Source: Sternotherus odoratus | Lineage: Eukaryota; Chordata; Testudines; Kinosternidae | Direction of reading: 5' to 3' | DNA: 64,000 nt | NCBI GenBank assembly: GCA_032164245.1 | Contig: JAVMKO010000001.1 | Coordinates: forward strand, 74,273,892 to 74,337,891 | Part shown: piece after piece, positions 34,621-46,899 of the stretch | Numbering within the stretch: position 1 is the first letter of the stretch | Layout of the letters: the number at the start of each line of letters is the position of its first letter | Program-made: the position numbers and the translations under genes | Notes under the pieces: model-generated | What the model was told of the DNA's origin: nothing | Seen by the model: the letters and a program-made list of their open reading frames with translations, nothing else | The model's database searches: none

Positions 34621-37600
34621 TTCATTCATCTTATCATGTTGCTCCTTTGGGCCTTGTCTTCAGTAAAGAAATTTTGGCATGCTAATCACTGTTTGGACTC
34701 TCTAGCAAGCCTGGAAAGCACCACACATCGACATACAGGTGTAATCAGTGGTGTACAGAAACTAGCTTCACTGTTTGGATTGGACTTTCTACAAGGAAGA
34801 CTAATCAGTGTCATCGGTCACTGTCTGTTTCCACCAGTGCAATGTCATTGTCGACAGTCAATTCTGTTGTAATAATGCCAATGATATGATTATTCCTTCT
34901 GCTACAGTCCCACAGTACCTGTCATTGCTTATGGAGCCTGTCTGATTTGCCTTCTGTACTCTGCTGGCTTGAGGACAAACTTTCTGGAATCTTTTTGCCT
35001 ATACAAATATTACTTCATGCTCCTGAAATGTTATTGTACAGTACTTCTTGCTAGTATTCACTCCTTTGTGATTACTGTGTGCTTGCAAGCTGGTTTTGGA
35101 GCATGTCAAAGAAGTCACCATAGAAACATGTTGCAAGGTATTCCTCAGCAGACTTCTGGGCGCTCGTGAGTGTCTGGATTAAGGAGATGGTACAGCTGAC
35201 CTCTGTAATATGGAACACTTTAGCTCATGACTGAGTGTCCGAATGCCTTGCTGAGTTGGATATCATTTGCTCAGGAAAATAGTGCCAGGAGAAAATAAAA
35301 GGACTGGCAGTACAATATATTAATAAGGCTGGGGATGTCAACAGCCATTCCAGGACAAGGAGGAAAATCTGCCCTTATGATGAACCAGACCATGTTCTTG
35401 GCATGCTCCCATCTTTGGAGCATGAGATGATTTTGGACAGAAATGTGGCGCACCCACCACTGGGCTGTTGAGGAACCTGGAAAGAAGAGAACACCACCTT
35501 CCATGGTGCTCTGTGTAACCAGTGGGGCAGACCAGGACCCAGGAATGCCAGAGGCTCTGCTAGGATCTAGTAACCTCTATCTAAAACTCTAGAGATGATA
35601 GCTACAGCAAAAGCAGTCATGTTGGTTTGTGAAGATGACACCTTTGGAGACTGAAGGGATATCTGCGCAAGGTATATGTGTGTGTGTTTTTTAACTCAAG
35701 TTTTTGTATAGTTGGGGTTTGGGATCAGTTGTCTGGTTTCACGTGAACATTCGTATTGGTGTGAAACAGGATGAAGGTGATGTAGCATCATGTGAAGATA
35801 GAAGTCCTCTCTTCCCACCTGCTTTTTCTGGTTCTCCTGGTTCATCAGCCCTCTAATTCCCTCATCCTCTGGATATTGCTAGTTTTGGAAGTCCCACCCA
35901 TAACCCCCATCGCCACCTTTCCCCATTTACATACATGGATCAGTGTTCTGAGGGCAGAAGTACCCTGCTAGCTGAACCATGCCATGTGATCATTTTAAGG
36001 CTAAGTGCACTGTACGGCCTGGCGTACATTCACTACACACCTCACCAGCACAAGTCTAAACTTTGGTGAACCATTGGTTAGGTGAACAGAATATGTGCCA
36101 GAACTTTAGAGCATATACCTTACGTGGCTCTCTGAGCCCAAGTAGTGTCTCCCCTGTCTACACTGCTGTTTTTAGCAATGTAGCATCCCACTCCTGGAGC
36201 CTCTCTTTGCCGCAGGGAAAGGCTCTGGCGGGGGGAAGCAGCAGGCAGAGGCTCATTGACTTAAGCATATTGACTCACTCCATATTTCTCATTTCAGAGA
36301 CCACTTCTGCAACAAATGGGAAATGTTTGGCATATCCATTAAATGGCAGGAATGTGACCATGCATCTGGGAATACAAGAAGCAGAATGCTTGACAGATCC
36401 CTTGGCAAGGAATAAAAATTAGATCGGTTTTTCAACATTCAGAAAAACATGGAAAGGAACAATTTTAAGTTTGAAGGAAAATGCAACTTCTCTTTAAATG
36501 CCAAGGGAAATTTATGCAAGAGGACAAAGAATGTGTGAGGAGCTATGTACATCATGATGAAGAAATAAGATGTCAAGACAGAGTTCCCCTGTGAACTTTT
36601 GATGGAGTACATGCAGGGCCAACAGCAGTTTTGCACAGTTAGCCCACATATCCGCATAAAACAAAATCTGGCTTGTGTTTTGTCATGTATTAGCTACTCT
36701 TTTGAAGGTGGCTTCAATGTTTAGTGGTAAAATAAATTACACAAATCAATCTGTTAGCAGACATAGTTGAATTACCTTAGACAACACTGCTTTACTACCC
36801 CCATATCCTCTGGGTCCAATAGCATCTAAAAGCTGGTAATACTTCTATTAAAAACTAATTTATTTATGGTATCGAACCCACTAGCAACTATAGAATCAGT
36901 GATATTAACTTAAACTGCTAACATTTCAGTATGCCGCATTCAGGCATTAAGGGCATCGATCCCCTTGCATACTTACAACGGCAGAATATGAGCACAAAGC
37001 AACTCTGGTTTGGTTCATATGCCTGTTCCAGGCAGTGTTCATAATTGTCTCACTTTTTGGCACACATTTATTGTCCACCTTATTCTTTACTGCAAGATTC
37101 ATGCCTTTATCTGTCCATTGTCAAACACCTCCTTTGTTGTCACAATATTGGACAGAATACAAGCAGCGGATATCACAACATTGTTCAATGTGTTCAGTAG
37201 GTACTTCCTCTTTGCTTTTAGCCTTTCAGAGGCACACTTGACCACCTTCCTGCACACTCTTTATAGCTGTACCACCGTCTGGGCTTGTGTAATCAGGATG
37301 TGACTTCTTGACTGAGAGAAGCAGTTGATATGCAGCTGCTGAGAATCTGTGGAATGGAAAGTGCTGCTCTGTCCATTCCTCAAAAGTTGCCTTTAAAAAC
37401 TCTGATACAGTGCACTCTGTCTTCCCATACCCATTCCAGTAAACATCTAGGAACTATGCACCATGATCTTGTGAGGCTTTGTCACCATGGAGTGGAAGAC
37501 TTTTGTTTATTCCTGGGCTTGATCAGGTGTGCATGGGTTCATCTATAGCTCTAGCAGTTCAGGAAACCCAACTGTTCAAATCAATCAGTAGTCTTGCAGA

Positions 37601-37784
37601 TATTTGCTAGCTTGATTGCGTGCCCCTGAAACACTTCATCTCTGTCGCTGTATTCAAGTGTTTCCAGTCCCACTGGTGCCCAATTGACCAGTTCCTATCC
37701 AAGGTAGACACCTTCCTTGGGACAAACACTGCTTTTTTTTCTGCAGCGAATGACACACTCATGCAGGTGATCTGGAACTTTCCA
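34621..37784 (+). other. Intron 2, mostly unrecognised
   Basis: A TG tract lies near 35677-35690. At 36090-36215 the motifs GTCTACACTGCTGTTTTTAGC and AATGTAGCATCCC suggest a Harbinger-like MITE relic without clear ends. Open frames at 36063-36422, 37010-37303 and 37330-37548 have no recognisable domain. Confidence 0.4.
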
Positions 37785-37797
37785 AAGAGGTGCAAAA

Positions 37798-37985
37798 GTT
37801 TCCTCCTTCAAGTAATGTCCCTGTGGGTGCTCCACTGTAGGTGTATCTGTGTCTCATTGGAGATTTTGGTAGCACTGTCTATTCAGCCAGCACATGAGAT
37901 CTCCCTACCTTGTGCTCTGCCTTGAAGCTAACTATATTGCATGAGTGAACCATCCCCAGTTCCTTCTCAACTGCACCTGGCCTGA
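37798..37985 (+). repeat. DIRS copy 1 left inverted terminal repeat
   Basis: About 190 bp match the complement of 40690-40865 in order: CCCTGTGGGTGCTCCACTG, GTATCTGTGTC, TTTTGGTAGCACTGTCT, GTGCTCT.CCTTGAAGCTAAC and CAGTTCCTTCTCAACTGCA all recur. Confidence 0.8.
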
Positions 37986-38229
37986 TAGAGTGAATAGCCA
38001 TCTGTATTCTCTTTACATCAGAGTTTGTGTTCAGTTTCTTTCTTTTAGCATTTCCATTAGATTTTTCTGAGCTTTATAGGGTTTCCTGGGTGGTTTTTTT
38101 TCCCCTGTTCTAAAGAAATATTTTTTTCTTTTCCCCATTTTTTCCCATCTGGGGATACCCCCAGAAAGGGGTATGCCCAACTCCCCTGGCTTTTAAATGG
38201 TGTATTTCCTGCAGGGAGGCAGTACTGGT

Positions 38230-39440
38230 TACAGCTCCCGCTGCTGCTGTGTCCGGTGCCTAGGAGAGGCTCACAATCCACAGAAGTGTACCTTCTGTCA
38301 GCAATTCAGGCTAGATCCCGAAAGAAGCAGGAGTTAAAGTTGAAACTCCTTATGAAGGATGTTCTTAAACCGGCCTCTGACCCTGGTCCTGAATCCCCTC
38401 AACGGTGAAGATTGTCCCCAGAGCCTTCTACGTCTAAGGAGGGAGAAACTAAAGAGGAAATCTTTGTACTCTCCTCGCAAGGCATCCAAAAAGAGAGCTG
38501 CAAGTCCTCAAACTGAGCCCCAGACCAGAGGAAATCTCTTGTGGCCAGCCACCTTGGTACCGATGGCTCCGAAGCACAATATCCAGAGGTCTCAAATCCT
38601 CCGGTGCAGACACCACCTAAAGACCTGAAGGGCTGAGGTTCTGAAGGGGCGGCCCCACCTGTTGAGAGCAAGAGCAAAGACCATAATGTCTCTACGAAAG
38701 CAGTAGTGATGTGGAAACCCTTGGTACCAACTGCTTTCAAACTACCCTCATCGGATTGATCATCTCGTGTGAGATCTCTGCTGATTTTCTCAGTATCTGT
38801 GAGTCAGCCCCAACAAAACCTGATGGTACTGATCATGGTGGTACTTGCAGGAGTTTCATTTCCCCAGAGATCTCATGGTGGCTGAGACTCCCAAGAGTTT
38901 CTTGCAGTCTTGATATCATGGTCCCAGTACCGAGCACATCTCGATCCCTGGAATCACCTCTGGCACCAGGGTGTTTGCCTCCAGTCTCCTTGTTGGTTCC
39001 AACACTGTCCAGTGAGGACTCTAATAGTGACCAGGATGATATTCGCTCGCTACCCTCACACCATGGCCCATCTCTACATTAACTAGGCCCCTTCCAGTTA
39101 CACACTCTATCCGAACCTCAGCCTTCTTGGTATGACTACCTGTGGGGACCACCATACTGGGAATGTGGGCAACTTACAGGCATCGTACTTCTCGGGCATC
39201 TGGTGTCTCCTACCAAGCATCAATAAGATGGTCTACTTCAGCCTCTGCATCCAGAGCCCCAAACCTCAAGAGAAAACTTGAGGAGCAGGACGCCAGATTA
39301 TAGAGGAGGTTATACCACAAACCAATATTTCCTCCACCTCCTGTTCACCAGGTGAGGCAGTGACAGCCCTCTCCATCTATGGTGGATTATTTTAAACTTT
39401 CATGATCTCACAAAAAGGGTAGCAGACACTACAAATCCCC
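38230..39440 (+). pseudogene. DIRS copy 1 ORF1 (Gag-like) remnant
   Basis: At 38235-38310 a frame reads CLGEAHNPQKCTFCQQF, parallel to CLGEGHQSERCAICKSF of the intact copy at 62326-62382. This is the CCHC-type zinc knuckle followed by a further CxxC. Downstream a Ser/Pro-rich region (38400-39080) and a DYLWGPPYW-like stretch (about 39140) follow, but frameshifts and stops (for example the TAA soon after the knuckle) destroy the frame. Confidence 0.72.
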
Positions 39441-39469
39441 CTTGAGGAGGTGAGACCCGACAAGCCCTC

Positions 39470-40500
39470 CACTCCCAACCTGCGGATCTGCTGACTCGAG
39501 GCATTGTTCCTTCATGGTTCCAACACAGAGAGCTGTTGCTCCAAGGAGGTACAAGTAGTATTGTTACACAGTAAAAAAGTTGGCTACCTGCTGCATTTAC
39601 CGCAAAAATTGAAAAGATTCCAGATTTGGTGGTATTCCAAACAAGTTATTTTAGCATCTTCCTCCCTCCCAATCGTGCCAAACTACCTCTTAGGGCTTGA
39701 GGAAAGGACTGTCTCAGCTCAGTCAAAGTACATCTTGCAGCCATCTTTCTACCAGCAGATAGAGGGATATTCTGTTTTCACTTGTCCAACAACAGAGATT
39801 CCTCGAAGGCATGGGAAACTTTTCCCCAAATCAGGCACCCCATTTCAGCGAGGGACCTAAATCTAGTTTTAAAGAGCCTAACTAGACCGCACTTTGACCT
39901 CTGGCCCCTTGTTCGCTTACATACTTACCAGTGAAGACAGCGTTCCTAGTAGCCATCCCTTCAGCATGGAGAATACAGAAAATAGCAGCCTTAATGGCAC
40001 ATATACCCCTTCACAATTTTCTTTTAAAGTTAGTCACTGAGGCCACACCCCAAGTTCATCCCCATGGTCACCTCATCTTTTCACATGAAACAGTTTATTC
40101 ACCTTCACACCTTCTACCCAAAGCCGCCTCATGACAACAGGGAGGCTACACTACATACACATGATGTTAGGAGAGCCTCGGCCTTTTATTTGGACAGGAC
40201 AAAGACCTTTATGAAATCTCTTAAGGTCTTCCTCTCAATTGCAGAAATGTCAAAGGTGCAGCAATATCAGCTCAGAGACTCTACAAATGGGATTTGAATT
40301 GCACTAACTAGTGCTACCATGATCATAATACACTATTCCCTTCTGGAATCCATATGCATTCCATGAGTGTTTTCCACCTCTGTCACCTCATTATAAATGT
40401 TCCCATGCCAGAAATCTGCAGGGCAGTGACGTGGGCATCTGCTCCTACTTTTGCAGAACACTATGCAATTACTAGATTTTCAGTTCCACAGTATTGTCAT
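39470..40500 (+). pseudogene. DIRS copy 1 tyrosine recombinase remnant
   Basis: Fragments in order resemble the turtle-type DIRS recombinase: VQVVLLHSKKV..LKRFQIWW (about 39548-39627), KTAFLVAIPSAWRI (39934-39975), DVRRASAFYLDRTKTF (40164-40211), and ICRAVTWASAPTFAEHY (about 40418-40470). The last block corresponds to the C-terminal part carrying the catalytic Tyr. Several frameshifts and stops separate the pieces. Confidence 0.72.
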
Positions 40501-40539
40501 GCATAATAGACTCTGAAGCCCTGACCCTCCATTGGGGAT

Positions 40540-40885
40540 ACTGCTTGGGAGTCGCATACCGTGGAGCACCGACAGGGATGCTACTCAAAGAAGAGGAAGT
40601 TACTCACCTTGGGCAGTAATGATGGCTCTTCAAAATGTGTCTTCCTGTGGGTGCTCTACAATCCTTCCCTTCTACTTTGGCATTCTCAATAGGGGTGCTG
40701 CAGTAGAGAAGGAACTGAGAGTGGTTCACCCAGATAGTGTTAGCCTCAAAGAAGAGCACGAGGGAGGGAGAGTGCATATGTGGGCCAGACAGACAGTGCT
40801 ACCAAAACCTTCAATCAGGGATGCAGATACATCTACAATGGAGCACCCATAGGGACATCATTATTGCACAAGGTGAGTAACTTCC
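40540..40885 (+). repeat. DIRS copy 1 internal complementary region and right terminal repeat
   Basis: Around 40558-40672 GTGGAGCACCGACAGGGATG is followed by TCTTCCTGTGGGTGCTCTAC, its near complement. A terminal copy, ATGGAGCACCCATAGGGACA, then closes the element. GAGGAAGTTACTCACCTTG near 40597 reappears as the complement of 40870-40890. Confidence 0.75.
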
Positions 40886-40890
40886 TCTTC

Positions 40891-41408
40891 CTCACCTAGT
40901 TCTGCAGGTATCTTGGATAAGCAGGTGTATGCAACAACTCTCACACCATTTGTAATCCTGCTTCTGACCTCAAAATGGCATGCAGTCCACAGAACTTCAA
41001 CGTGAAGTAGCCCATGAAGCAAATTACTTTGATCATGGTGGAGAACAGAGCCTTTCACTTAATATGAATTCCACTGACTTACTGCTGGTATTGCTAGAAT
41101 TTGTTCCTCTTTCTCTCCTGGGTCAGCTGGGATGCTTGATTTAATGTTCAGGATCTCCATTCTGAAAAAAAGATGCATAGAATGGAGACACTACCCAGAT
41201 CATTTACATTGGAGCAAACTGTTTTAGTTTTAAGTGGTACGGTTACCTATTACAGATGCAACCTTTGCTTCCTTCCATTCTAATCCTCATGTCTCAACCC
41301 TCACTATCCCTTATAACTGAAAGCCGCCTTGTGTGCCAAACAGCCTTTCCTCCAAGTTCCTCCTAAGAAACTCCACATACTTCTAGGTAATATTCTTTAT
41401 CCTCTTCA
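40891..41408 (+). other. Intron 2, no feature recognised
   Basis: Nothing supportable between DIRS copy 1 and the Helitron. Confidence 0.45.
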
Positions 41409-41715
41409 TCCTATATTATAAATGACGTGCGAACCGTGTGTGAAGCAGTCATGTGCAGTAGAGACGGCCCAGACGAACAGCATGCTGGGGGTTGTAGTTC
41501 GGAGGCACAAAATGGCTGCCGCGCGTGCCTGCCTGAGCGATCCTCCCACGGAGCTAGAGCACCAAGTTACACATATAAAGTTAGCTGGGCTGTCGGGTGC
41601 ATGACGAGGAGTTGAAGGGGGAGAGGGGCTGGGCGAGGGGGGGGTCGTTGCAGGGGGGAGGGGGGCTTGGCACGAGCCCTTACGGTTGGCCCGTGTACAC
41701 GGGCTTTTACGCTAG
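41409..41715 (+). mobile_element. Non-autonomous Helitron with promoter-like cargo
   Basis: It starts TCCTATATTATAAATGACG after an A, and ends with the 16-bp perfect palindrome GCCCGTGTACACGGGC (41689-41704), TTTTACG and CTAG, followed by T. This matches the Helitron rules: insertion between A and T, 5' TC, 3' hairpin and CTRR, and no target duplication. It aligns with the minus-strand copy at 27528-27728 across the first ~130 bp. The cargo includes GCATGCTGGGGGTTGTAGTT (ZNF143-like) and ACAAAATGGCTGCC (YY1-like). A G-rich stretch (41610-41670) is private to this copy. It encodes no Rep/helicase. Confidence 0.88.
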
Positions 41716-42734
41716 TTGTTAATCTGCTTACAATTAGACAAAGAGCTCTTCAAGTTTAAAAATTAAAAAAAAATTCCTTACCTCAGAGCCAGCTATCTGT
41801 GAAATGCCATATAAACTTTATGCTGTGTCTTAAAATGTTTACCTGTGTCTGTTGAAGACAAACTTGTGATAAGCATGACTGTGGCCAAGCCTCAAGAGTG
41901 GGTCACTGAGTCACAGTTATTCAAGTGAAGTGTGCATGAAGGATTGACTGTTGCATGGGGTTTGTTCTTCAGTTGTGGTTCAGTGCCTTGATTTTGAGCC
42001 ACATTTTCTTAAAAATCCAAGTTCAAGGGTAGATCAAGTCAATATGGGGTTGCTATGCATGGAGTAAATGCATCTTTTCCATTAACAGTAATAGAATGTT
42101 TACATTCCGGTGCACAAAAATGAAAAAGTATATCTCCTATGCTTTCAGCATAAACTTTATCTTTTGTATACCACCAGCTCAGGTACTCCAGATTAGCTGT
42201 TTGTCCAGGACAGTGTAGAAAGTTTGTTTGGTATCCTGCCTCTAGCACTGGTCAATATCTTGTGCTTCAGGGGAAGATTAAATTCTTCTATAATGCACCT
42301 AGTCACTCAGTTAGAACATGGGGAGAAAATTCCCTGTTTTCCATGTAGCTGAGTAAATTTCACATTTTAAACTGTCCAACAGAGGAAATTCTGTACTATG
42401 TGCACCTGTCATGTTTTTAGCATCACTTAAGTAACTTCATTCTCATCAATTTTATATATTTTTGTCTTAAGATGCATTGTATATATTGTGTTATATAAAT
42501 TTTGTTACTGTATGCCTCAAACTGTTATGAAGACTAGTTATACATTTTATAATTTTGAGTTTTGTTTTCAGGACTGAGAATTGGTTAGGAGTGCCTTGGT
42601 GAGCAGCAGGGTGTGGAGGATAAATATATAATGGCCTTGACATGCTTTCTGAGTTGTGTGCCTTCACTGCAAAAAGGGGTGGTTTTACCTCAAGATGGTT
42701 GTCTGGATGAAGCCCTAGAAGTGATGAGGCACTG
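41716..42734 (+). other. Intron 2, no feature recognised
   Basis: AT-rich sequence without recognised boundaries. Confidence 0.45.
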
Positions 42735-43119
42735 TAGGTTTTGTTCCAATGCTTGCTCATGTCCATTCGATGTTAGGCATGTGTGTGCTGCATGCACTGT
42801 TGCTTGAGAATTTTCCCTCAGGCTGGCATCCATTAGAGCTGGAGCTAGTACCCTCTTGTGTGCCACATAAGGAGTGCCACCAGCCCGGATCCTCTCAATT
42901 CCTTCTTACCACCTGTGATGGTTGCTGAAATGTCTCCTCTTGCTTCAGCAAGGTGCCTATCAGTGGTTTTCTTCTCTGTATTGCAAGTTTAGTCAATAGT
43001 TTAGTTATGTATACACTGTAAATGGTACCCTCTCTCCTTATTGTTAAGGTGCTCCCATCACCCCTAGAGCTGGGCCTCCTGTGGCAAGCCTATGCCTGTG
43101 AGTAACCCACATTCCAGTT

Positions 43120-44720
43120 GTCTGAAGAGTCTGGGAGAATCCCATATGGAAGACCACTGCCTAATTTGTTCTGACTTTAAGCCTTGCACAAAGGACAGCA
43201 TGATCAGACTTAAGGCTATCCTAATGGAAGCGGCTCTTTAGACTGGCTTCAGGACCAACCTGCTCGGATTCAGCACCAAGTACTTTGGCCTTGGTGCAAA
43301 GCAGTCCTCTGGCACTATGTGCATCCTGGCACTATGTGCATCCCAGCACTACTCTCCATCTCTGGTGCTGAAGAAGCACTAAAAGGAGCACACGAAGAGA
43401 GGGAACTTGCTTGCCATTCTTTGGCACTGACAAGAGGAAGGCAATGTAGTGCAACCTATGTCGGGCCACTCTTCCACCTCTGGTCCCATGGTGGCACCAT
43501 CGAGATCATAGAGTCTAGTGCTGGATCCCTCACTGACACTGGGAAGTCATTGCAGTGCCTCCAACTCTGGAGGCCTTTGCAGTGGCTAGAAATTTGCTGT
43601 CACTCCTGGTCCTTCTTACCCTGTTGGATCAACTTCTGGCTCCATCAACCTCAATCAGGAGAGAGCACCTTTGTCACCTGTCCTTCTGGTTTCCTCGAGG
43701 GAAGCAGTCTCTCTTTTTAGGTCACTGGACCTTCGACACCAATTGAAAGCAGCAAGAGGTACTGCTCTCCCATGGTCATCTACAGAGGATCTTTGAGTCC
43801 AACGCGGAGGACTACATTCAGCCTAAGAGTCATCAGTACTACTCTTACATGCCATTGGACCTCCAGTGCGGGTTCCCCCACTGGTGCCTAGCCAGGAGGA
43901 TGATGGCCTATGCAGTGGCCATGCTGGAATTCTTGGGGTTTTCCTCCAGTGCCTGGTCCGCTCTCCCACCAATCATCTCAGTTGCTTTTGAGAGGCAGGC
44001 TCCCACTCCTCCACATTCAGCACTGGCTGTAGTACCGATTTACAAGATGTGCCCCCAATAGAGGTTACTGAAGCTGAAAATGAGAGAGAAGCCCCCTTTC
44101 CCAGTACAGGCCTTTTCCTTCTCCTTCTTCCTGGATGAGGCAGTCTCAGGCCCCCACAGCTCACTACCACAAGATGACTTTCTGGCTCATCAACAGCACC
44201 TAAAGCGGATAGTGGCTAACTTGGGGCTAGAGATAGAAGTGCTTAAGTGCCTACAGCTCATTGACGTTCTGGTTGCAGCAGCTCCATCTAAGGTGATCTT
44301 ACCCATTAATGAGGTGGTAATGGATCAGGTCAAAGCCCTGTTCCAGATCCCATCTTCTCTTCAAAGTGAGGGGCAGAGGAGAAATGTGCCAGTCAGTGGG
44401 TATGAATATCTGTACTCACCCCACTCTGGGGTCCCTTGTATCACTGGCTAATGAAAGGGACAGACAGCGCCAGTCAAGTGCTACTCCCAAACAGAAGAAT
44501 GCAAAAAAAATGATCTATTTGAGAGGAAAGTTTATTCAACAGGTGGTCAACAACTACATATCTCAAACCAACAAGCCTTACTGGGGTAGTACAAGTACAA
44601 TTTGTGGTACTCTGACAAATTTAAGAATTCTATGCCCCAGGAATCAAGGCAGGAATTCTCAGCCCTCTTAAGAGGGAAAGAATGTTGTCAGAGCCTCTCT
44701 CCAGGCAGCACTGAAACAGC
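43120..44720 (+). pseudogene. DIRS copy 2 ORF1 (Gag-like) remnant
   Basis: At about 43158-43240 a frame reads CLICSDFKPCTKDSMIRLKA, parallel to CAICKSFKPRTKKERDHRLR of the intact copy; the preceding CCHC knuckle is degraded. A long open stretch (44080-44451) with FFLDEAVSGP, PQDDFLAHQQHLKRIVANLGL and ILPINEVVMDQVKAL corresponds to the capsid-like C-terminal half. A shifted frame then continues with ERDRQRQSSATPKQKNAKK, matching the last residues visible at 63940-64000. Confidence 0.75.
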
Positions 44721-45139
44721 AGATGCATGAGGACAACGGCCTCTGCTCTTGGCTGTAGCCTTTGGGACTCCCTCATGAGGTCCAGCAGTCAATCCAGGAC
44801 TTCCCTTTTGAAGGCTCCTCTGTTTTCAGCAGCAGGGACACGAGACTGCACAGCCTGAAGGATTCAAGGGCTAGCCTCGTGTCCCTGGGCCTCTATCCTC
44901 TGCCTACTTTGAGGAAGCATATCAAGCCCCATCAGCTGCCTTGCTTTTCAGCTCTGTGTCTGAGAAGGAACTCCATAAATGAAAAGTGAGAGGTTATAAG
45001 CACTGTCAAATACTTCCATCCACCTCAGCCTCCCAGCTGGGCTCACGTAAGCACTTTGAGCCTAAGCAGGTGTTTTTGAAGGTGTGCCCAAGGGCACTGT
45101 ACCAGTTCCCCCTTTAGAACTTGCCTCCCCTCTATTTTT

Positions 45140-45870
45140 GGACTGACTGCCCCAATTCAGTATGGCATGGCCCCACATAACATAAGACCACTGGTTGCTA
45201 AATGCGGTGATGCTCTTCGGTTTTCATCTACCCCTTCCTGCCCCCATCACTTTTTCAGGGACCCTTCTTGCAAGCTTCTCCTCACCCAGGAAGTGCAGAC
45301 CCTCCTATGGGTGGGAGCTGTGGAGGAGGTACTGAAAAACTTGAGAGGGAAGGAGATTTACTCCCAATAGTTCCAAATCTCAAAGGTCAAAGGAGGCCTT
45401 TGATCCATCCTGGACCTGTTGCCTCAACAAATATCTCAAGAAACTCAGATTCTCCCTGGCCTCCACCAGGGGACTGGTGCGCTGCCGTCGACTTGAAGGA
45501 CACTTATTTTCACATTTCTATCTTCTGTGGCCACAGAAGATTTCTCAGGTTTATTGTAAATCAAACAAATTTCCAGTTCGCTCTTCTTCCCTTCAGCCTG
45601 TCTGCAGCCCCCTGGATCTCCATGAAGTGCATGGCAGGGTAGCTGCTTTCCTCAGATGGTGAGGTTTTCAGGTCTACCTGTACTTCAGGTGTCTGATCAA
45701 GGATTGTTCAAAGGCTCATGTAAAGACTAGCATTAGCGTGGTTCAAACCATTTTACGAGTGCTGGGCCTCTTGATAAATGAGGAAAAAGACTTTATTCCA
45801 GTTCAGAGAACAGAGTTTATCGAACCAGTGCTTGGCTTCACCCAAGCCAAACCCTTCCTTTCGGAGGTCT
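45140..45870 (+). pseudogene. DIRS copy 2 reverse transcriptase remnant
   Basis: At 45470-45640 a frame reads WCAAVDLKDTYFHISI, then HRRFLRFIV and FALLPFSLSAAPWI, the conserved blocks around the first catalytic Asp of the DIRS reverse transcriptase. The later YLDD-type motif is mutated: about 45670-45700 reads VYLYFRCLIKD, so the catalytic Asp pair is gone. INEEKDFIPVQRTEFI (about 45773-45822) follows. Confidence 0.8.
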
Positions 45871-45970
45871 GATTCCAGATGTGAGATCTGATATCTGAAG
45901 TCATGGCCCATCCAATTACGACAGCCTGGGTTTGCCTCAAGCTATTGGTTCACATGGCCACATGCAACTA

Positions 45971-46286
45971 CAGTAGACTCTTGATTATCTAGGATCGGAT
46001 TAACCAGGTTGTGGATTAACCAAGATGTCCCCCCAAAAAACAGAAACAAAAACAAACCACTCGCAGGGCTGGCTCTGGCTTTATTGCCACCCCAAGCACA
46101 CACGAAAAACACCCAACTCACCAGGGCGCAGGGCAGCCATTGAACCTCCCCCCTCCCCCCCCCCCGGCGCAGGGTGGCTGGTGAACCAACCTCCCCTCCC
46201 CATATTTCCTGTGGATGGTGATTATCCAGGATTTTATTAACCAGGATTAATTTTTCCCTATCATCCTGGATAATCAAGAGTCTATG
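45971..46286. mobile_element. Tigger-like MITE inserted in DIRS copy 2
   Basis: It starts CAGTAGACTCTTGATTATCT after TA and ends GGATAATCAAGAGTCTATG, giving inverted repeats of about 19 bp. ATTAACCAGG motifs recur inside both ends. It splits the region between reverse transcriptase and RNase H and so is younger than the DIRS copy. The same family is seen at 29490-30631. Confidence 0.85.
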
Positions 46287-46289
46287 TGG

Positions 46290-46730
46290 TTTGGTATGCA
46301 GGGCTAAACCTCAGGCCCCTGCAGACATGGCGAGCTTCATTTTGCTCCCCAGACACCAGTTGGACTCAGTGCTCGCTCTTCCAACACTGGTCCTCTCTTC
46401 CCTTGATTGCTGGAAGGACCCATGGTCAGTGGTAATGAGTCCTGTATCTCACCCTGACTCATCAGCATTCCTAGTCTCAGACATGTCAGACCTAAGTTGG
46501 GGAGCCCACCTCAACAGACTTGGCTTGTCCCAGGAAGAACTCTCCCTGCACATAAACATCAGGGAACTTGGGACAGTTTGTTTAGCCTGCCAACTGTTGC
46601 TTCCCAAGGTCTCAGGCAAAGTAGTGTGAGTTCTGACTGATAACAGCATGGCCATGTTCTACCTCACTAGCAGGGAGGAGCTTGATCTTCCATCCTGTGT
46701 CAGGAGGCTGTCCATCTATGGCTTCACATC
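46290..46730 (+). pseudogene. DIRS copy 2 RNase H remnant
   Basis: The open frame 46291-46629 contains SDMSDLSWGAHL, SLHINIRELGTVCLA and, past a stop, VLTDNSMAMFYLTSR. These correspond to the Asp, Glu and Asp blocks of the RNase H domain attached to DIRS reverse transcriptases. A TGA after KVV splits the domain. Confidence 0.75.
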
Positions 46731-46899
46731 TTCTGGGAGCCCAAAACGCACTGGCAGATCACCTTAGTATGTCCTTTTCCTCGGACCTCAAATGTCCCTT
46801 CACCAACTTCATGCCCCAAAGATGGGGGGGGGTCTCCCTAGGTGGACGGACCCGTTCATGATCAAGCACAACAGAAAATGCCATTAGTTTTCTTATCTG

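Larger units (their letters stand above)
37785..40890 (+). mobile_element. DIRS-type retrotransposon, copy 1, internally deleted
   Basis: DIRS elements use a tyrosine recombinase instead of an integrase and have inverted terminal repeats plus an internal complementary region. Here the left repeat (from about 37798, CCCTGTGGGTGCTCCACTG) is matched in inverted orientation at the right end (ATGGAGCACCCATAGGGACA, about 40838-40858). A region with both orientations, 40540-40690, fits the internal complementary region. Between them lie ORF1 remnants (38230-39440) joined directly to tyrosine-recombinase remnants (39470-40500); reverse transcriptase and RNase H are absent. All frames are broken, so this is an inactive copy. 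Confidence 0.8.

Noticed and set aside
27472..41604. Similar short peptides (CAVETA.TN.M.GVVVR.HKMAA) encoded at 27472-27732 (minus) and 41422-41604 (plus)
   Set aside because: The similarity is real but reflects two copies of the same non-autonomous Helitron; it is not a protein family.
45268..45642. Reverse transcriptase as part of an endogenous retrovirus
   Set aside because: The motif context (VDLKD..HRRFLRF), the inverted ends and the adjacent tyrosine recombinase fit DIRS; no LTRs, primer-binding site, protease or envelope are seen.
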